A stretch of 64,000 nucleotides of DNA from Akkermansia muciniphila. Lineage in GTDB: Bacteria; Verrucomicrobiota; Verrucomicrobiia; Verrucomicrobiales; Akkermansiaceae. The notes beneath the pieces are model-generated. The model made no database searches, was not told where the DNA came from, and worked only from the letters and a program-made list of their open reading frames with translations. Where the stretch lies: assembly GCA_945860285.1 (NCBI GenBank), contig CAMAQB010000002.1, positions 1 to 64,000 of the forward strand, in the 5' to 3' direction. The translations under genes were made by a program, and so were the position numbers. How positions within the stretch are numbered: position 1 is the stretch's first letter; every line of letters begins with the position of its first letter. Shown in pieces: positions 53,900-62,526 of the stretch.

Positions 53900-53910
53900 T
53901 GAAAATTTCA
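53900..53910. promoter_or_regulatory. 11-bp motif upstream of gbsR-like gene
   Basis: TGAAAATTTCA lies 8-18 bases before the regulator's start codon. It is the reverse complement of the 53320-53330 site. Its position at the start of the gene would suit autorepression. Confidence 0.4.
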
Positions 53911-54046
53911 TAATTCAAGAAATATTTGCGGAAAATATCGTGACGAAATCGTTGATCAAAATTTGCTCAATCTAGGTCTGAAATGTGCTAGCAATTGTTT
54001 TTCGCATTGCCCAGGGCGATCAAACAAGCATCCGAACTCTCCAACC

Positions 54047-57000
54047 ATGAACCATCTAACAGCCAATCATCACCGTCTCACTGGGATAAAACGAAAATTA
54101 CCCACACTGGCCGTCATGGCCTTCGCCGTTATTGCGGCATTACCAAGCCACGCTCAGTCTATCTGGACGAATCCTATCACCGGCACTAATCCGAACACTG
54201 CCAACCCATATACAGCGGGCCAAACTGTGGATGCAAACATTACCGTCTCAGGCATCGGCAGTGGTGCAGGAATTGCGGGAACCAATGCTAATAATCGCTA
54301 CAATGCCAATGGTTGGAACACGGGGGCCTTAGACGCCACCGCATATTTCACATTCACCCTGACACCGAACCCAGGCGGTTTTATCAACCTCACCAGCTTT
54401 GTTTATATCAGTCAGGCATCCGGCACCGGACCAACTTCGTTCCGTTTCAGGTCGAGCTTAGATGGCTTCGCGGCAGATATTGCTAGTCCTATTGCTACAG
54501 GGGCGACGATCGATCTCTCTGGCGCGACTTATCAAAACTTGGGCTCAGCCATCGAGTTCCGTCTATACGGCTATGGTGCTAGCGCCGGCACTGGCACTTT
54601 CAGCGTCAATGATTTCACCTTCAATGGAACAGTCACGACCAACGACACCACACCACCTACTTTGTCCTCGACCAGCCCGGCCGACAATGACACGGGCGTT
54701 TCAATAACTGCCAACCTTGTTGCCACCTTTGACGAAACCGTACAAAAAGGCGCCTCGAGCAATGTGGTCATCAAGAAAACCAGCGACGACAGCGTTGTCG
54801 AAACCATCGACATCACCACTGCCGCCGTCACGGTAGCTGGAGCCGTGGTCACCATCGACCCAAGCGTCACCCTCGATTTCAATACGGAATACTATGTGAC
54901 CGTTGATGCCAACGCATTCAAGGACAACGCGACCAGCCCGAACAACTACGCCGGTCTCAGTTCGACCACGGCATGGAGTTTCACCACCGCGGCAGCCGTG
55001 GACACTACTGCTCCGACGCTGGTTCTTCCAACCAGCCCGGCAGACAATACCACGGAAGTGGCCGTTACCAGCAATCTGGTCGCCACCTTCAGTGAAACGG
55101 TGCAAAAAGGCAGTTCTGGCAATGTTTACATCAAGAAAACGAGTGACGACAGCATCGTGCAGACAATTGACATCACCACTGCCGCCGTCACCGTCGCCGG
55201 AGCCGTGGTCACCATTGATCCGGCTGACCTCGAGAGCGGAACGGAATATTATATAGCGATCGATGCCAACGCATTCAAAGACACCGCGACAGTCCCCAAC
55301 AACTATGAGGGCCTCAGTTCGAACACGGCATGGAGTTTCACCACGGTGGCTCCCTTCATTGCCGGACAAATCGTCATCAGCCAGGTCTATGGCGGTGGTG
55401 GCAACTCGGGCGCGACTTACGCCAATGACTTCATCGAGCTGCACAACAACAGCGCGGTAACCGTCAGCATCACCGGTTGGTCGGTGCAATACGCTCCTGC
55501 TCCTGCTACAGGCGCTTTCAGCAACAAAACGGATCTCAGCGGCAGCATTCCTCCTGGTGGATATTATCTGGTCCAGGGATTTTCGACTGCAGCCGTCGGT
55601 CTGCCACTGCCCACGCCGGATGCCACGGGAACATTGAATCTTGCTGCCGCCAATGGCAAAGTTGCCTTGGTCGGCAACACCACGCTGTTGGGAGCCGGTG
55701 GTCCCACCGATCCTACGGTATCGGACTTCGTCGGCTTCGGAACCGCGAGCCTTTACGAAGGTGACGGAGCGGCTCCCGCGGGAAGCAACACGCAGGCCGT
55801 CGTGCGTCAGAATTCGGGAACCCTCGACACCAACGTCAACAGATTTGACTTCGTCACCGCAGTGCCCGCGCCCCGCAACAGTGCGACCCCAGCCTACACT
55901 CCGACCGCCGACGGCAGTTGCGTCGCAACGGTGACCAACCTCACCCCTGCCAGCCCGCTGCTGAATTCGTCGGTGTTTGGCCGTAACCTCAGCAGTCAAA
56001 CGGTTGCAATCACCCTGACCGGAACATTTCCGGGTTCGACAGTTACGAACGTAAGCATCGTTGTGCCCGCTGCAATCACGGGTCTGGTCGTTGGCAACGT
56101 CAGCCTCACCGGTGCGGGCAGCGCCAGTGTGACGGGCAATACAATCAACATCACCGGAGCCGCCATCACCACCGTCACCGGACTGACGGTAACGATCTCA
56201 GACCTCAGCACTCCCGACACCAGCACGGACATCACCAATGACGGCAACTATCCGTTTGCAGTTTCCACGGCCCAGAGCGGCGGCACGTTGACAGCGATCA
56301 GCTCGGCGCCGAAAGCCTACGTGGTGATCCCGATCGCCAATATCCGCGATCAGGATGCCAACGGTGTGCCACTTGACTACAACGACAAAGTCGCCGTGCA
56401 GGGCGTTTGCATCGAGGAGGACTTCAACTCGAGTGTGACCGTCACCAGCGCCTATCTTCAGGATGGTGCAAACGGAGTGAACATCTTTTCCAACAGTGTC
56501 GATAGCCCCTACGTCCGCGGCAACGAATACGTCACACTCGGCAATGTGATTCAATTCAATGGTCTAACCGAAGTGAGTTTCACCGCCACGGCGGGTGCGG
56601 TCTTTGACCTGGGTGCTGCCACAGCTCCATCGCCTGTTACCGTCACCCTCGCGACTTTGATGGCATCACCGGAGAGTTACGAAGGCAAACTGGTGACCGT
56701 TGTTGGTCTCAGCCGCACGTCACCCACCCCGGCTTGGGCGACAGGGGTGGTCATTCCTCTAACGGATGACGGGGGAACAACCACGCTCGACATTTACATT
56801 CACACCGGCTCCACGGCGACCAGCGAGCCTTTTTACCCCGTGAGCATCACCGGTGTGCTTGGTCAATTCGACAACAGCTCTCCCTATAGTAGCGGCTACG
56901 AACTTCATCCCCGCGACCCTGCGGATTTGGTCAGTTCCGGGCTCTCCCCTTATCAACAGTGGGCTCAAGGCGCTCCTTACTACCTCAGCGGTGATGATGC

Positions 57001-57361
57001 GGACTTCCATGCCGACCCCGACAATGACAGCGTGCCCAACGGCATCGAATTCATCGTCGGCGGCAACCCCACAGTGGCCAATGATGCCAATGCTCTGTTG
57101 CCGCAGGTCAGCGTGACAGGCGCTCCGGGTTCCCGCATTGCCACGATCAGCTTCCGCACGACGGCGGCATCCAGTTACCTGAATCCCGCGCTGCAGCACT
57201 CCGCCAATCTCACTGATTGGGATATTGCAACTGTTGGACTGAATGTGATCAGCTATGCGCTGGATGACATCACGATCCCTGGAGTGAACCTTTACACCCT
57301 CCAGGTGAACGCCAATGATCCGAAAGGCTTCTTCCGTTTGTTTGGCGAAGCCACTCCCTGA
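54047..57361 (+). CDS. Large secreted protein with tandem Ig-like and lamin-tail domains
   Basis: 1104 residues. A Sec signal peptide ends near 'ALPSHA'. An N-terminal beta-rich region (about 40-195) is followed by two Big_5/SbsA-like Ig domains (about 200-318 and 320-435) that are near-copies of each other. Next is a lamin-tail domain (about 437-620: 'IVISQVYGGGGNSG...DFIELHNNS'), then further beta-rich regions, one resembling an OB-fold nuclease-associated domain ('VAVQGVCIEEDF'). A C-terminal 'DPDNDSVPNGIEFIVGGNP' calcium-repeat-like segment is typical of verrucomicrobial exported proteins. No enzyme active site is seen. It is probably cell-surface or matrix material. A strong terminator follows. 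Confidence 0.85.
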   Translation: MNHLTANHHRLTGIKRKLPTLAVMAFAVIAALPSHAQSIWTNPITGTNPNTANPYTAGQTVDANITVSGIGSGAGIAGTNANNRYNANGWNTGALDATAYFTFTLTPNPGGFINLTSFVYISQASGTGPTSFRFRSSLDGFAADIASPIATGATIDLSGATYQNLGSAIEFRLYGYGASAGTGTFSVNDFTFNGTVTTNDTTPPTLSSTSPADNDTGVSITANLVATFDETVQKGASSNVVIKKTSDDSVVETIDITTAAVTVAGAVVTIDPSVTLDFNTEYYVTVDANAFKDNATSPNNYAGLSSTTAWSFTTAAAVDTTAPTLVLPTSPADNTTEVAVTSNLVATFSETVQKGSSGNVYIKKTSDDSIVQTIDITTAAVTVAGAVVTIDPADLESGTEYYIAIDANAFKDTATVPNNYEGLSSNTAWSFTTVAPFIAGQIVISQVYGGGGNSGATYANDFIELHNNSAVTVSITGWSVQYAPAPATGAFSNKTDLSGSIPPGGYYLVQGFSTAAVGLPLPTPDATGTLNLAAANGKVALVGNTTLLGAGGPTDPTVSDFVGFGTASLYEGDGAAPAGSNTQAVVRQNSGTLDTNVNRFDFVTAVPAPRNSATPAYTPTADGSCVATVTNLTPASPLLNSSVFGRNLSSQTVAITLTGTFPGSTVTNVSIVVPAAITGLVVGNVSLTGAGSASVTGNTINITGAAITTVTGLTVTISDLSTPDTSTDITNDGNYPFAVSTAQSGGTLTAISSAPKAYVVIPIANIRDQDANGVPLDYNDKVAVQGVCIEEDFNSSVTVTSAYLQDGANGVNIFSNSVDSPYVRGNEYVTLGNVIQFNGLTEVSFTATAGAVFDLGAATAPSPVTVTLATLMASPESYEGKLVTVVGLSRTSPTPAWATGVVIPLTDDGGTTTLDIYIHTGSTATSEPFYPVSITGVLGQFDNSSPYSSGYELHPRDPADLVSSGLSPYQQWAQGAPYYLSGDDADFHADPDNDSVPNGIEFIVGGNPTVANDANALLPQVSVTGAPGSRIATISFRTTAASSYLNPALQHSANLTDWDIATVGLNVISYALDDITIPGVNLYTLQVNANDPKGFFRLFGEATP
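54648..55352 (+). repeat. Tandem duplication of an Ig-like domain, 360-bp period
   Basis: Two consecutive domain-coding units show matching DNA offset by exactly 360 bp: GACATCACCACTGCCGCCGT begins at 54809 and again at 55169. Flanking blocks such as the VKKTSDDS-like and AWSFTT-coding stretches also match. The near-identity suggests a recent duplication within the surface-protein gene. Confidence 0.85.
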
Positions 57362-57391
57362 TTTCTTCTGTGTTGTTGGTCAATAAATCAG

Positions 57392-57422
57392 CAGGGGTGG
57401 TTTCGGCCACCCCTGTTTTTTT
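57392..57422 (+). terminator. Intrinsic terminator after surface-protein gene
   Basis: A perfect 9-bp stem, CAGGGGTGG (57392-57400) with CCACCCCTG (57407-57415), has a six-base loop and is followed by seven T's. It sits 30 bp past the stop codon and 14 bp before the convergent recJ end. Confidence 0.92.
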
Positions 57423-57436
57423 ATGGGCATGTCTCA

Positions 57437-59134
57437 TCAGGCCGAGGCGCGCAGGTCCGTGATCACCACCTGCAGACTGGTTGTGCCGCGGAAGGTGTTA
57501 CGATCGATGGTGAAGGCAATGTCCCAGGGCGGATCGGGAAGCTGGCGTTCGCCGCCGTTGAAAAACATCGCCGACAACTCATTCAGCCCGGACAAGCCCT
57601 GGCGCAGGAACAGCCGCAGATGTTTGTTTTTCAAATGCATCGGCGGGCGGCTCAGGTAAACATCGCGGGCGAAAAAAACCGGCTGGGGGTTGCCGCTGCC
57701 GAAGGGCTGGAGCAATTCATAGGATTTGAGAAAATCCAACGACAACCAGTCAAAGCACAACTCGGCATCCAGATGGATTTTCGGGCTGCGTTGTTCCACC
57801 GTAGTGCTGGCCAGCACGTGCGCCGCGAATTTCCTGCGAAACTCGTCGATCTGCTCCGCCTCGATGGAAATGCCCGCCGCCATTTCATGACCCCCGCCGG
57901 CGATGAGCGCTTCGCGACAATCAGCAATCGCAGCCACCAGCGACACGCCCGCGATTGAGCGACCGGAACCCTTGCCGGTGTTTTTGCCATCAATGGCGAT
58001 GACAAATGTCGGACGGTGATACTGCCTCATCAACCGCGAGGCAACGATACCGACGACACCCGGATGCCAATCGTGCGAACCAAGAACGATCACCGGATCG
58101 TTTTCGAAATCCTTCATCATCTCGAGCGCCTCGCGTCGGGTGCGCTCTTCCATGGCCTGGCGTTCGCGGTTGAAATCATCCAGCAGCAGCGCCAGTTCGC
58201 CAGCTTCCTCCGCATTCTCGCACATCAGGGTGGCCAGCGCCATTTCCGGTTGATCCATGCGCCCGGCCGCGTTGAGGCGCGGTCCGATACGGAAGCCGAC
58301 ATCCATCGACGTCGCGGCTCCGTTCATTCCCGCGACTTTTTGCAACGCCCGCAGTCCGTGGTTCGAAGTGACAGGCAAACGTTTCAGGCCATGGCGCACG
58401 ATCAGACGGTTTTCCCCGATCATCGGCACGATGTCGGCGATGGTGGCGACACTGACCATGTCGAGCAGGTTTTTCAGATCGTAGTCCTTCAGATGCCGCG
58501 TTTTCAATAATGCGTGGGCCACCTTGAAACAGACACCTGCGGCGCAAAGATAGCCGAATTGTCCGTCGCACTTCGGATTCACCAGTGCCACGCAATCGGG
58601 TCGACCACCCGGGCCGGGTTCATGATGATCGACAATGATCACATCGATGCCCCGCGCCGTCAGGCCGGCGATTTCCTCCACCGAGCTGGTGCCGCAATCC
58701 ACGGTGATCAGCAAATCAGGAATGCCACACTGGCTCATGCAACGCTCCAGCGCCGCCATGCTCAACCCATAGCCTTCGGCACTGCGCTGGGGCACGAAAT
58801 ACTCGGGCTCAATACCGTAAGCGCGCAGGATCGAACGCATGACGGTGATCGAAGTCACGCCATCGACATCATAATCGCCGAAGATGCAGATTTTTTGTTT
58901 TGCATCCACCGCTTGAAAAATCCTCTGCACGCAGAGCCGCATGTCCGGAAGCAAAAACGGATCGGCGAGATCCTTGAGCTTCGGATCGAGAAAACGCTCG
59001 AGGTCGTCCGAACCAATGATGTTCCGTTGCTTGATCAAATGAGCGAGAATCGCGGGAAAATCGGTGGCCGCGCCGTTTTCATCCATTTGGAACGACTCGC
59101 CCCGGATCATCCACCTTTTTACTCCCTCGGACAT
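57437..59134 (-). CDS. recJ: Single-stranded-DNA-specific exonuclease RecJ
   Basis: 565 residues. DHH-family motifs are in order: 'IFGDYDVDGVTS', 'LLITVDCGTS', 'VIIVDHHEPG', then 'FRIGPRLNAAGRM'. The DHHA1 motif 'SIAGVSLVAAIADCREALIAGGGHEMAAG' (quoted in part) and a C-terminal OB-fold region complete RecJ. It degrades single-stranded DNA 5' to 3' in recombination and repair. The frame begins with GTG at 59140; ATG 59134 is used. It lies 85 bp after pheA on the same strand. Confidence 0.95.
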   Translation of the reverse strand: MSEGVKRWMIRGESFQMDENGAATDFPAILAHLIKQRNIIGSDDLERFLDPKLKDLADPFLLPDMRLCVQRIFQAVDAKQKICIFGDYDVDGVTSITVMRSILRAYGIEPEYFVPQRSAEGYGLSMAALERCMSQCGIPDLLITVDCGTSSVEEIAGLTARGIDVIIVDHHEPGPGGRPDCVALVNPKCDGQFGYLCAAGVCFKVAHALLKTRHLKDYDLKNLLDMVSVATIADIVPMIGENRLIVRHGLKRLPVTSNHGLRALQKVAGMNGAATSMDVGFRIGPRLNAAGRMDQPEMALATLMCENAEEAGELALLLDDFNRERQAMEERTRREALEMMKDFENDPVIVLGSHDWHPGVVGIVASRLMRQYHRPTFVIAIDGKNTGKGSGRSIAGVSLVAAIADCREALIAGGGHEMAAGISIEAEQIDEFRRKFAAHVLASTTVEQRSPKIHLDAELCFDWLSLDFLKSYELLQPFGSGNPQPVFFARDVYLSRPPMHLKNKHLRLFLRQGLSGLNELSAMFFNGGERQLPDPPWDIAFTIDRNTFRGTTSLQVVITDLRASA

Positions 59135-59219
59135 GCTCACTGCACATTATGTTCAGAAACGGAAAGGTGACAAGCACGGAAGATTTTCTTTTCCAACAGA
59201 TGACCCGCCCGAAGACGGA

Positions 59220-60290
59220 TCACTCCCCGCAATCAGGATACGATCCCAGCAATTTGACCAGCGAGCAATGCTTGCGCAACTCCGCCAGCGCTTCATTGAC
59301 ACGCTGGTCCTCGCAGTGACCGCCGAGATCGACGTAGAAGATATACTCCCAGTCTTTTTGTTTCGAGGGGCGCGACTCGATTTTCGACATGTTGATTTCG
59401 AATTGATCGAATGATTGCAGGGCACTGACCAGAGCACCGGGTTTGTCCTGAATGGAAAATAGAATCGAGGTGCGGTCGTTTCCGGTGGGCGGACAGGTTT
59501 TTTCGCCGATCACCAAAAAGCGCGTGGTATTGGTGGCGCGGTCCTGGATCGACCGGTCAAGAATGTCCAAGCCGTACAACTCCGCAGCAAGCGCACCGCC
59601 AAGGGCTGCGGCACCGTGATCGGCGTATTCCTGAGCCAGCTTGGCGGCCTTGGTCGTGGAGGAAACCTCAACCATGTCCGCCTCGGGGAAGTTTTTCAGA
59701 ATCCAGTTGCGGCACTGGCCGAATACCTGCGGGTGGGAATACAGGGTCTTGATCTTGTTGCGGGGAATTGCGGCCAAGAGGTTGTTCTCGATGCGCAACA
59801 ATATCTGCGCGCAGATGTGCAACGGTGAATCGACAAACAAATCGAGTGTGTGCGAAACAGCCCCTTCGGTGGAATTTTCGATCGGCACCACGCCGTAATC
59901 GGCCTGGCGGCGCGCCACCTGATCGAAGACATCGGCGAAATTCGCCTGCGAGGCGTAGTTGACGGAATGGCCGAATTTTTTGATCGCCGCCTGGTGAGTC
60001 CATGTGCCCTCGGGCCCCAGGTAGGCGATCTTCAAATCATCCTCCAGCGCCAGAGCCGCCGACATGATCTCCCGGAAAATCGCACGGATCGACTTGTCCG
60101 GCAATCGCCCGTGGTTTTTCTCCAGCAGTTTCTTGAGCAGCGCGTCCTCGCGTTCGGGAGCATAAATCTGCAGGCCTTCGTTTTTTTTGATCAGCCCGAC
60201 CTGGTGCACCAAGTCCGCACGTGCGGAGAGCAAATCCAGCAACTGCGAATCCACCTCGTCGATTTTTTTTCTGATGTCGTCCAAGCTCAT
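59220..60290 (-). CDS. pheA: Bifunctional chorismate mutase / prephenate dehydratase
   Basis: 356 residues. The AroQ chorismate mutase domain (1-85) includes 'LDDIRKKIDEVDSQLLDLLS'. The prephenate dehydratase domain (about 87-265) includes 'IAYLGPEGTWTHQAA', 'VVPIENSTEGAVSHTLDL' and 'TTRFLVIG'. A C-terminal ACT domain with 'DRTSILFSIQDKPGALVSAL' and 'NMSKIESRPSKQKDWEYIFYVD' (quoted in part) would bind phenylalanine for feedback control. It converts chorismate to phenylpyruvate. It overlaps scpB by ATGA (60287-60290), so translation is coupled. Confidence 0.96.
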   Translation of the reverse strand: MSLDDIRKKIDEVDSQLLDLLSARADLVHQVGLIKKNEGLQIYAPEREDALLKKLLEKNHGRLPDKSIRAIFREIMSAALALEDDLKIAYLGPEGTWTHQAAIKKFGHSVNYASQANFADVFDQVARRQADYGVVPIENSTEGAVSHTLDLFVDSPLHICAQILLRIENNLLAAIPRNKIKTLYSHPQVFGQCRNWILKNFPEADMVEVSSTTKAAKLAQEYADHGAAALGGALAAELYGLDILDRSIQDRATNTTRFLVIGEKTCPPTGNDRTSILFSIQDKPGALVSALQSFDQFEINMSKIESRPSKQKDWEYIFYVDLGGHCEDQRVNEALAELRKHCSLVKLLGSYPDCGE

Positions 60291-61006
60291 TGTTTTATCC
60301 CTGCCTCCGGCTCATGGTTCTCGGTTTCGGCATCCGTCCGATTTTCTGACATCGTCTCCGCCTCAAGGTCAAGAGCTTCCGTCGGCGGTTCCGGCAGTTT
60401 CACCTTGCGCAGTTCGGCCGAGTTGGGCAGATCATCAATGTTGCGAATCCCGAAATGCTCATAAAAAAGTTCGGTGGTTTCGTAAAGCAGCGGCCTGCCG
60501 GGCAAATCGGCGCGACCACCGATGCGCACCAGGTCGCGATCAAGCAATTTTTGCAGCATGCCATCGCAGGAAACGCCGCGCACAGCCTCGATGGCCGCTT
60601 TGGTGATCGGCTGACGGTAGGCCACGATCGCCAGGGTTTCCATCGCCGGACCGCTGAGGCGCTCCGGTTTCCGACCCGGGAAAAGGAGTCGGACAAACTC
60701 GCCGTATGCGGGGTTCGTGTAAAATTTCCATCCCTTGGCCCGCTCCAGCAAGGCAAAGGATCGTCCGCTCGCCTGATAGCCATCATTCAACTGTTGAATC
60801 GCCTGCAAGACGGCCACGCTGTCCACAGCGGCAAGTGCCATCAGCCACTCGGGCGGGGATTCTGCTTGCCCGCCGTCCTCGATCTCCCGCTGATGCGCCT
60901 CCTCGGCTTCCGCCACCCGGCAGCGGACCAGACGTGCCAATTCATCGGCGGACAGGGCTTCGCTCGACGCGATCAACAGGGCTTCGACGATCAGTGATAA
61001 ATCCAT
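60287..61006 (-). CDS. scpB: Segregation and condensation protein B
   Basis: 239 residues from MDLSLIVEALLIASSEALS. Two winged-helix domains are recognisable, with the hallmark 'LSGPAMETLAIVAYRQPITKAAIEAVRGVSCDGMLQKLLDRDLVRIGGRADLPGRPLLYETTELF' (quoted in short parts) and an acidic C-terminal tail. ScpB works with ScpA and SMC in chromosome condensation; scpA is not next to it here, although the two are usually adjacent. The frame from 61102 is rejected. Downstream pheA overlaps by 4 bp. Confidence 0.94.
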   Translation of the reverse strand: MDLSLIVEALLIASSEALSADELARLVRCRVAEAEEAHQREIEDGGQAESPPEWLMALAAVDSVAVLQAIQQLNDGYQASGRSFALLERAKGWKFYTNPAYGEFVRLLFPGRKPERLSGPAMETLAIVAYRQPITKAAIEAVRGVSCDGMLQKLLDRDLVRIGGRADLPGRPLLYETTELFYEHFGIRNIDDLPNSAELRKVKLPEPPTEALDLEAETMSENRTDAETENHEPEAGIKQ

Positions 61007-61208
61007 AACTCGCAGCGACAGTATGAAGCTTCTCGTTCTGGTGCAAGCCTTCAAAAAAATCATCATAAAATCACCGCGCGAAAATATTCCATCATTTTGC
61101 AATTTTTCCCTTGCAGCCAGAGCATCTGACCGCTAATCAACCACGCCTGTTGCGACTAGAGCGTAGCAGAGTTAGCCCCGAACATTCATCTCCATTCCAT
61201 CCAATTCC

Positions 61209-61985
61209 ATGGCTGCAAAAAAAGTTGCGAAAAAACAAGCGCCGAAAAAAACAGCCAAGCCTGTTGCCAAAAAGGCTCCCGCCAAACCGGCTGCGAAGAA
61301 GATTGCCAAACCTGCTGTCAAAAAGGCTCCCGCCAAACCGGCTCCTGTGGTCAATAAATCGACCACCGCGACCACACCGTCCAAACCTGTTGCCACCAGC
61401 TCGGAAAAACCGGCGGATACCGCAATATCGAGACCTGTTTTCAAACCGCTGAAAAAGGCTGTTCCCCTCCCCGAGCCTCCTTCCATCATCGTCGAGCCGA
61501 TCACCGATCCCAAGTTTCTCGCTTTCGCCGAAAAACAAAAACACCGGCTGCTCGACCTGCGCGATGACATTGTCGATGCCATGACCGGTTCGGCACGCGA
61601 GGCCATCCGCAGTTCTCCCGAGGGCAGCGAAGCCTCCGGCAGTGGCATGCACCAAGGCGATGCCGGAAGTGATGCCTACGATCGCGAGTTCGCCCTCAGC
61701 GTTCTTGCCAAGGACCAAAGCTCGCTTTATGAGATCGACGATGCATTGCTGCGCATCAAAAAAGGCCTCTACGGACTCTGCGAAATGTCGGGCAAACGCA
61801 TCCCCATCGCCCGGCTAGAAGCGATCCCTTTTGCCCGGCTGACTGTGGAATGCCAGGCTCAATGGGAAAAGGAGCACGGCAAGCGCCAATTCCGCCCCAG
61901 TGGCAGTGTCGGCTTCAGCGGCGGCGGGATTTTTGAAGAAGATGAAGAAACAGACACGATTTTGCTTGACGACGACGAGGATTGA
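61209..61985 (+). CDS. TraR/DksA-family protein with H1-like tail and half zinc finger
   Basis: 258 residues. The first 90 are a Lys/Ala/Pro-rich tail with repeats such as KKAPAKPA, like histone H1. Residues about 100-185 form the DksA-like coiled coil with 'GDAGSDAYDREFALSVL' at its tip. The zinc-finger region 'YGLCEMSGKRIPIARLEAIPF' keeps Cys191 and Cys215, but the two partner positions are Ser194 and Thr212, so a four-Cys site is lost. An acidic tail ends the protein. DksA/TraR proteins enter the RNA polymerase secondary channel and retune promoters during stress. It precedes rpmG-rpsR on the same strand. Confidence 0.85.
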   Translation: MAAKKVAKKQAPKKTAKPVAKKAPAKPAAKKIAKPAVKKAPAKPAPVVNKSTTATTPSKPVATSSEKPADTAISRPVFKPLKKAVPLPEPPSIIVEPITDPKFLAFAEKQKHRLLDLRDDIVDAMTGSAREAIRSSPEGSEASGSGMHQGDAGSDAYDREFALSVLAKDQSSLYEIDDALLRIKKGLYGLCEMSGKRIPIARLEAIPFARLTVECQAQWEKEHGKRQFRPSGSVGFSGGGIFEEDEETDTILLDDDED

Positions 61986-62015
61986 TCTAGTTTCTCCCTC
62001 CCATCAATTTCAGCC

Positions 62016-62189
62016 ATGCCAAGAGACATCATCATCCTAGAATGCACGGAAGCCAAAGCAGAGGGCAAGCCCACTTCGCGCTACGTGTCCACACGCAACA
62101 AAAAGAGCCTCCGCACTCCGGGACGTCTTGAGAAAGTGAAATTCAATCCTTTCCTCAAACGCAGGACTCTTCATCGCGAAATCCGCTAA
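62016..62189 (+). CDS. rpmG: 50S ribosomal protein L33 (bL33)
   Basis: 57 residues starting [20 protein letters not shown], with '[21 protein letters not shown]' (quoted in part) and a basic C-terminus ending HREIR, matching bL33. Only one Cys is present, so it is the zinc-free form. The frame is short but perfect, ends in TAA at 62187-62189, and is followed 12 bp later by rpsR. Confidence 0.93.
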   Translation: MPRDIIILECTEAKAEGKPTSRYVSTRNKKSLRTPGRLEKVKFNPFLKRRTLHREIR

Positions 62190-62201
62190 CCGATCCCGTA
62201 T

Positions 62202-62450
62202 ATGCAAGAAACAGAACCAAAAACAGTCGAGCGCCGCATTGCCTTCCGCAAGGCCAACCGCCGCATGACCCGCCGCCGTCAGGACATTCCCGTGGACAAA
62301 CTCTGCCACACCAATCCTGACCTTCTCGCGAAATTCACCTCGATCACCGGCAAGATCCTTCCCCGCCGCGTGACCGGCGTTCCCGCCAAAGTGCATCGCA
62401 AGATCACCCGCGAGATCAAACGCGCCCGCGCCCTGAACCTCGCGCCGTAA
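62202..62450 (+). CDS. rpsR: 30S ribosomal protein S18 (bS18)
   Basis: 82 residues. The core 'DIPVDKLCHTNPDLLAKFTS', 'GKILPRRVTGVPAKVHRKI' and the basic tail 'REIKRARALNLAP' follow the S18 pattern, where the family normally has 'ID(Y/W)KD...L..F(I/V)...GKI.PRR.TG....QR....IKRAR'. S18 sits on the 30S platform with S6. The rpmG-rpsR pair forms a small ribosomal operon ending in a hairpin. Confidence 0.93.
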   Translation: MQETEPKTVERRIAFRKANRRMTRRRQDIPVDKLCHTNPDLLAKFTSITGKILPRRVTGVPAKVHRKITREIKRARALNLAP

Positions 62451-62471
62451 GACCCGGTTCCCACCATTTTC

Positions 62472-62510
62472 AGGGCTTGTCCGTTGCATTTCGGGCAAGC
62501 CCTTTTCCTT
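62472..62510 (+). terminator. Probable terminator after rpsR
   Basis: AGGGCTTG (62472-62479) pairs with CAAGCCCT (62496-62503), and a T-rich but interrupted stretch follows (TTTTCCTTTCT). It is a moderate intrinsic terminator 21 bp past the rpsR stop and just before folE2. Confidence 0.65.
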
Positions 62511-62526
62511 TCTCCCGCACTCCGGC

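Noticed and set aside
54701..55999. 432-codon minus-strand open frame with repeats
   Set aside because: It is antisense to the duplicated Ig-like domains; its repeats only mirror that duplication.
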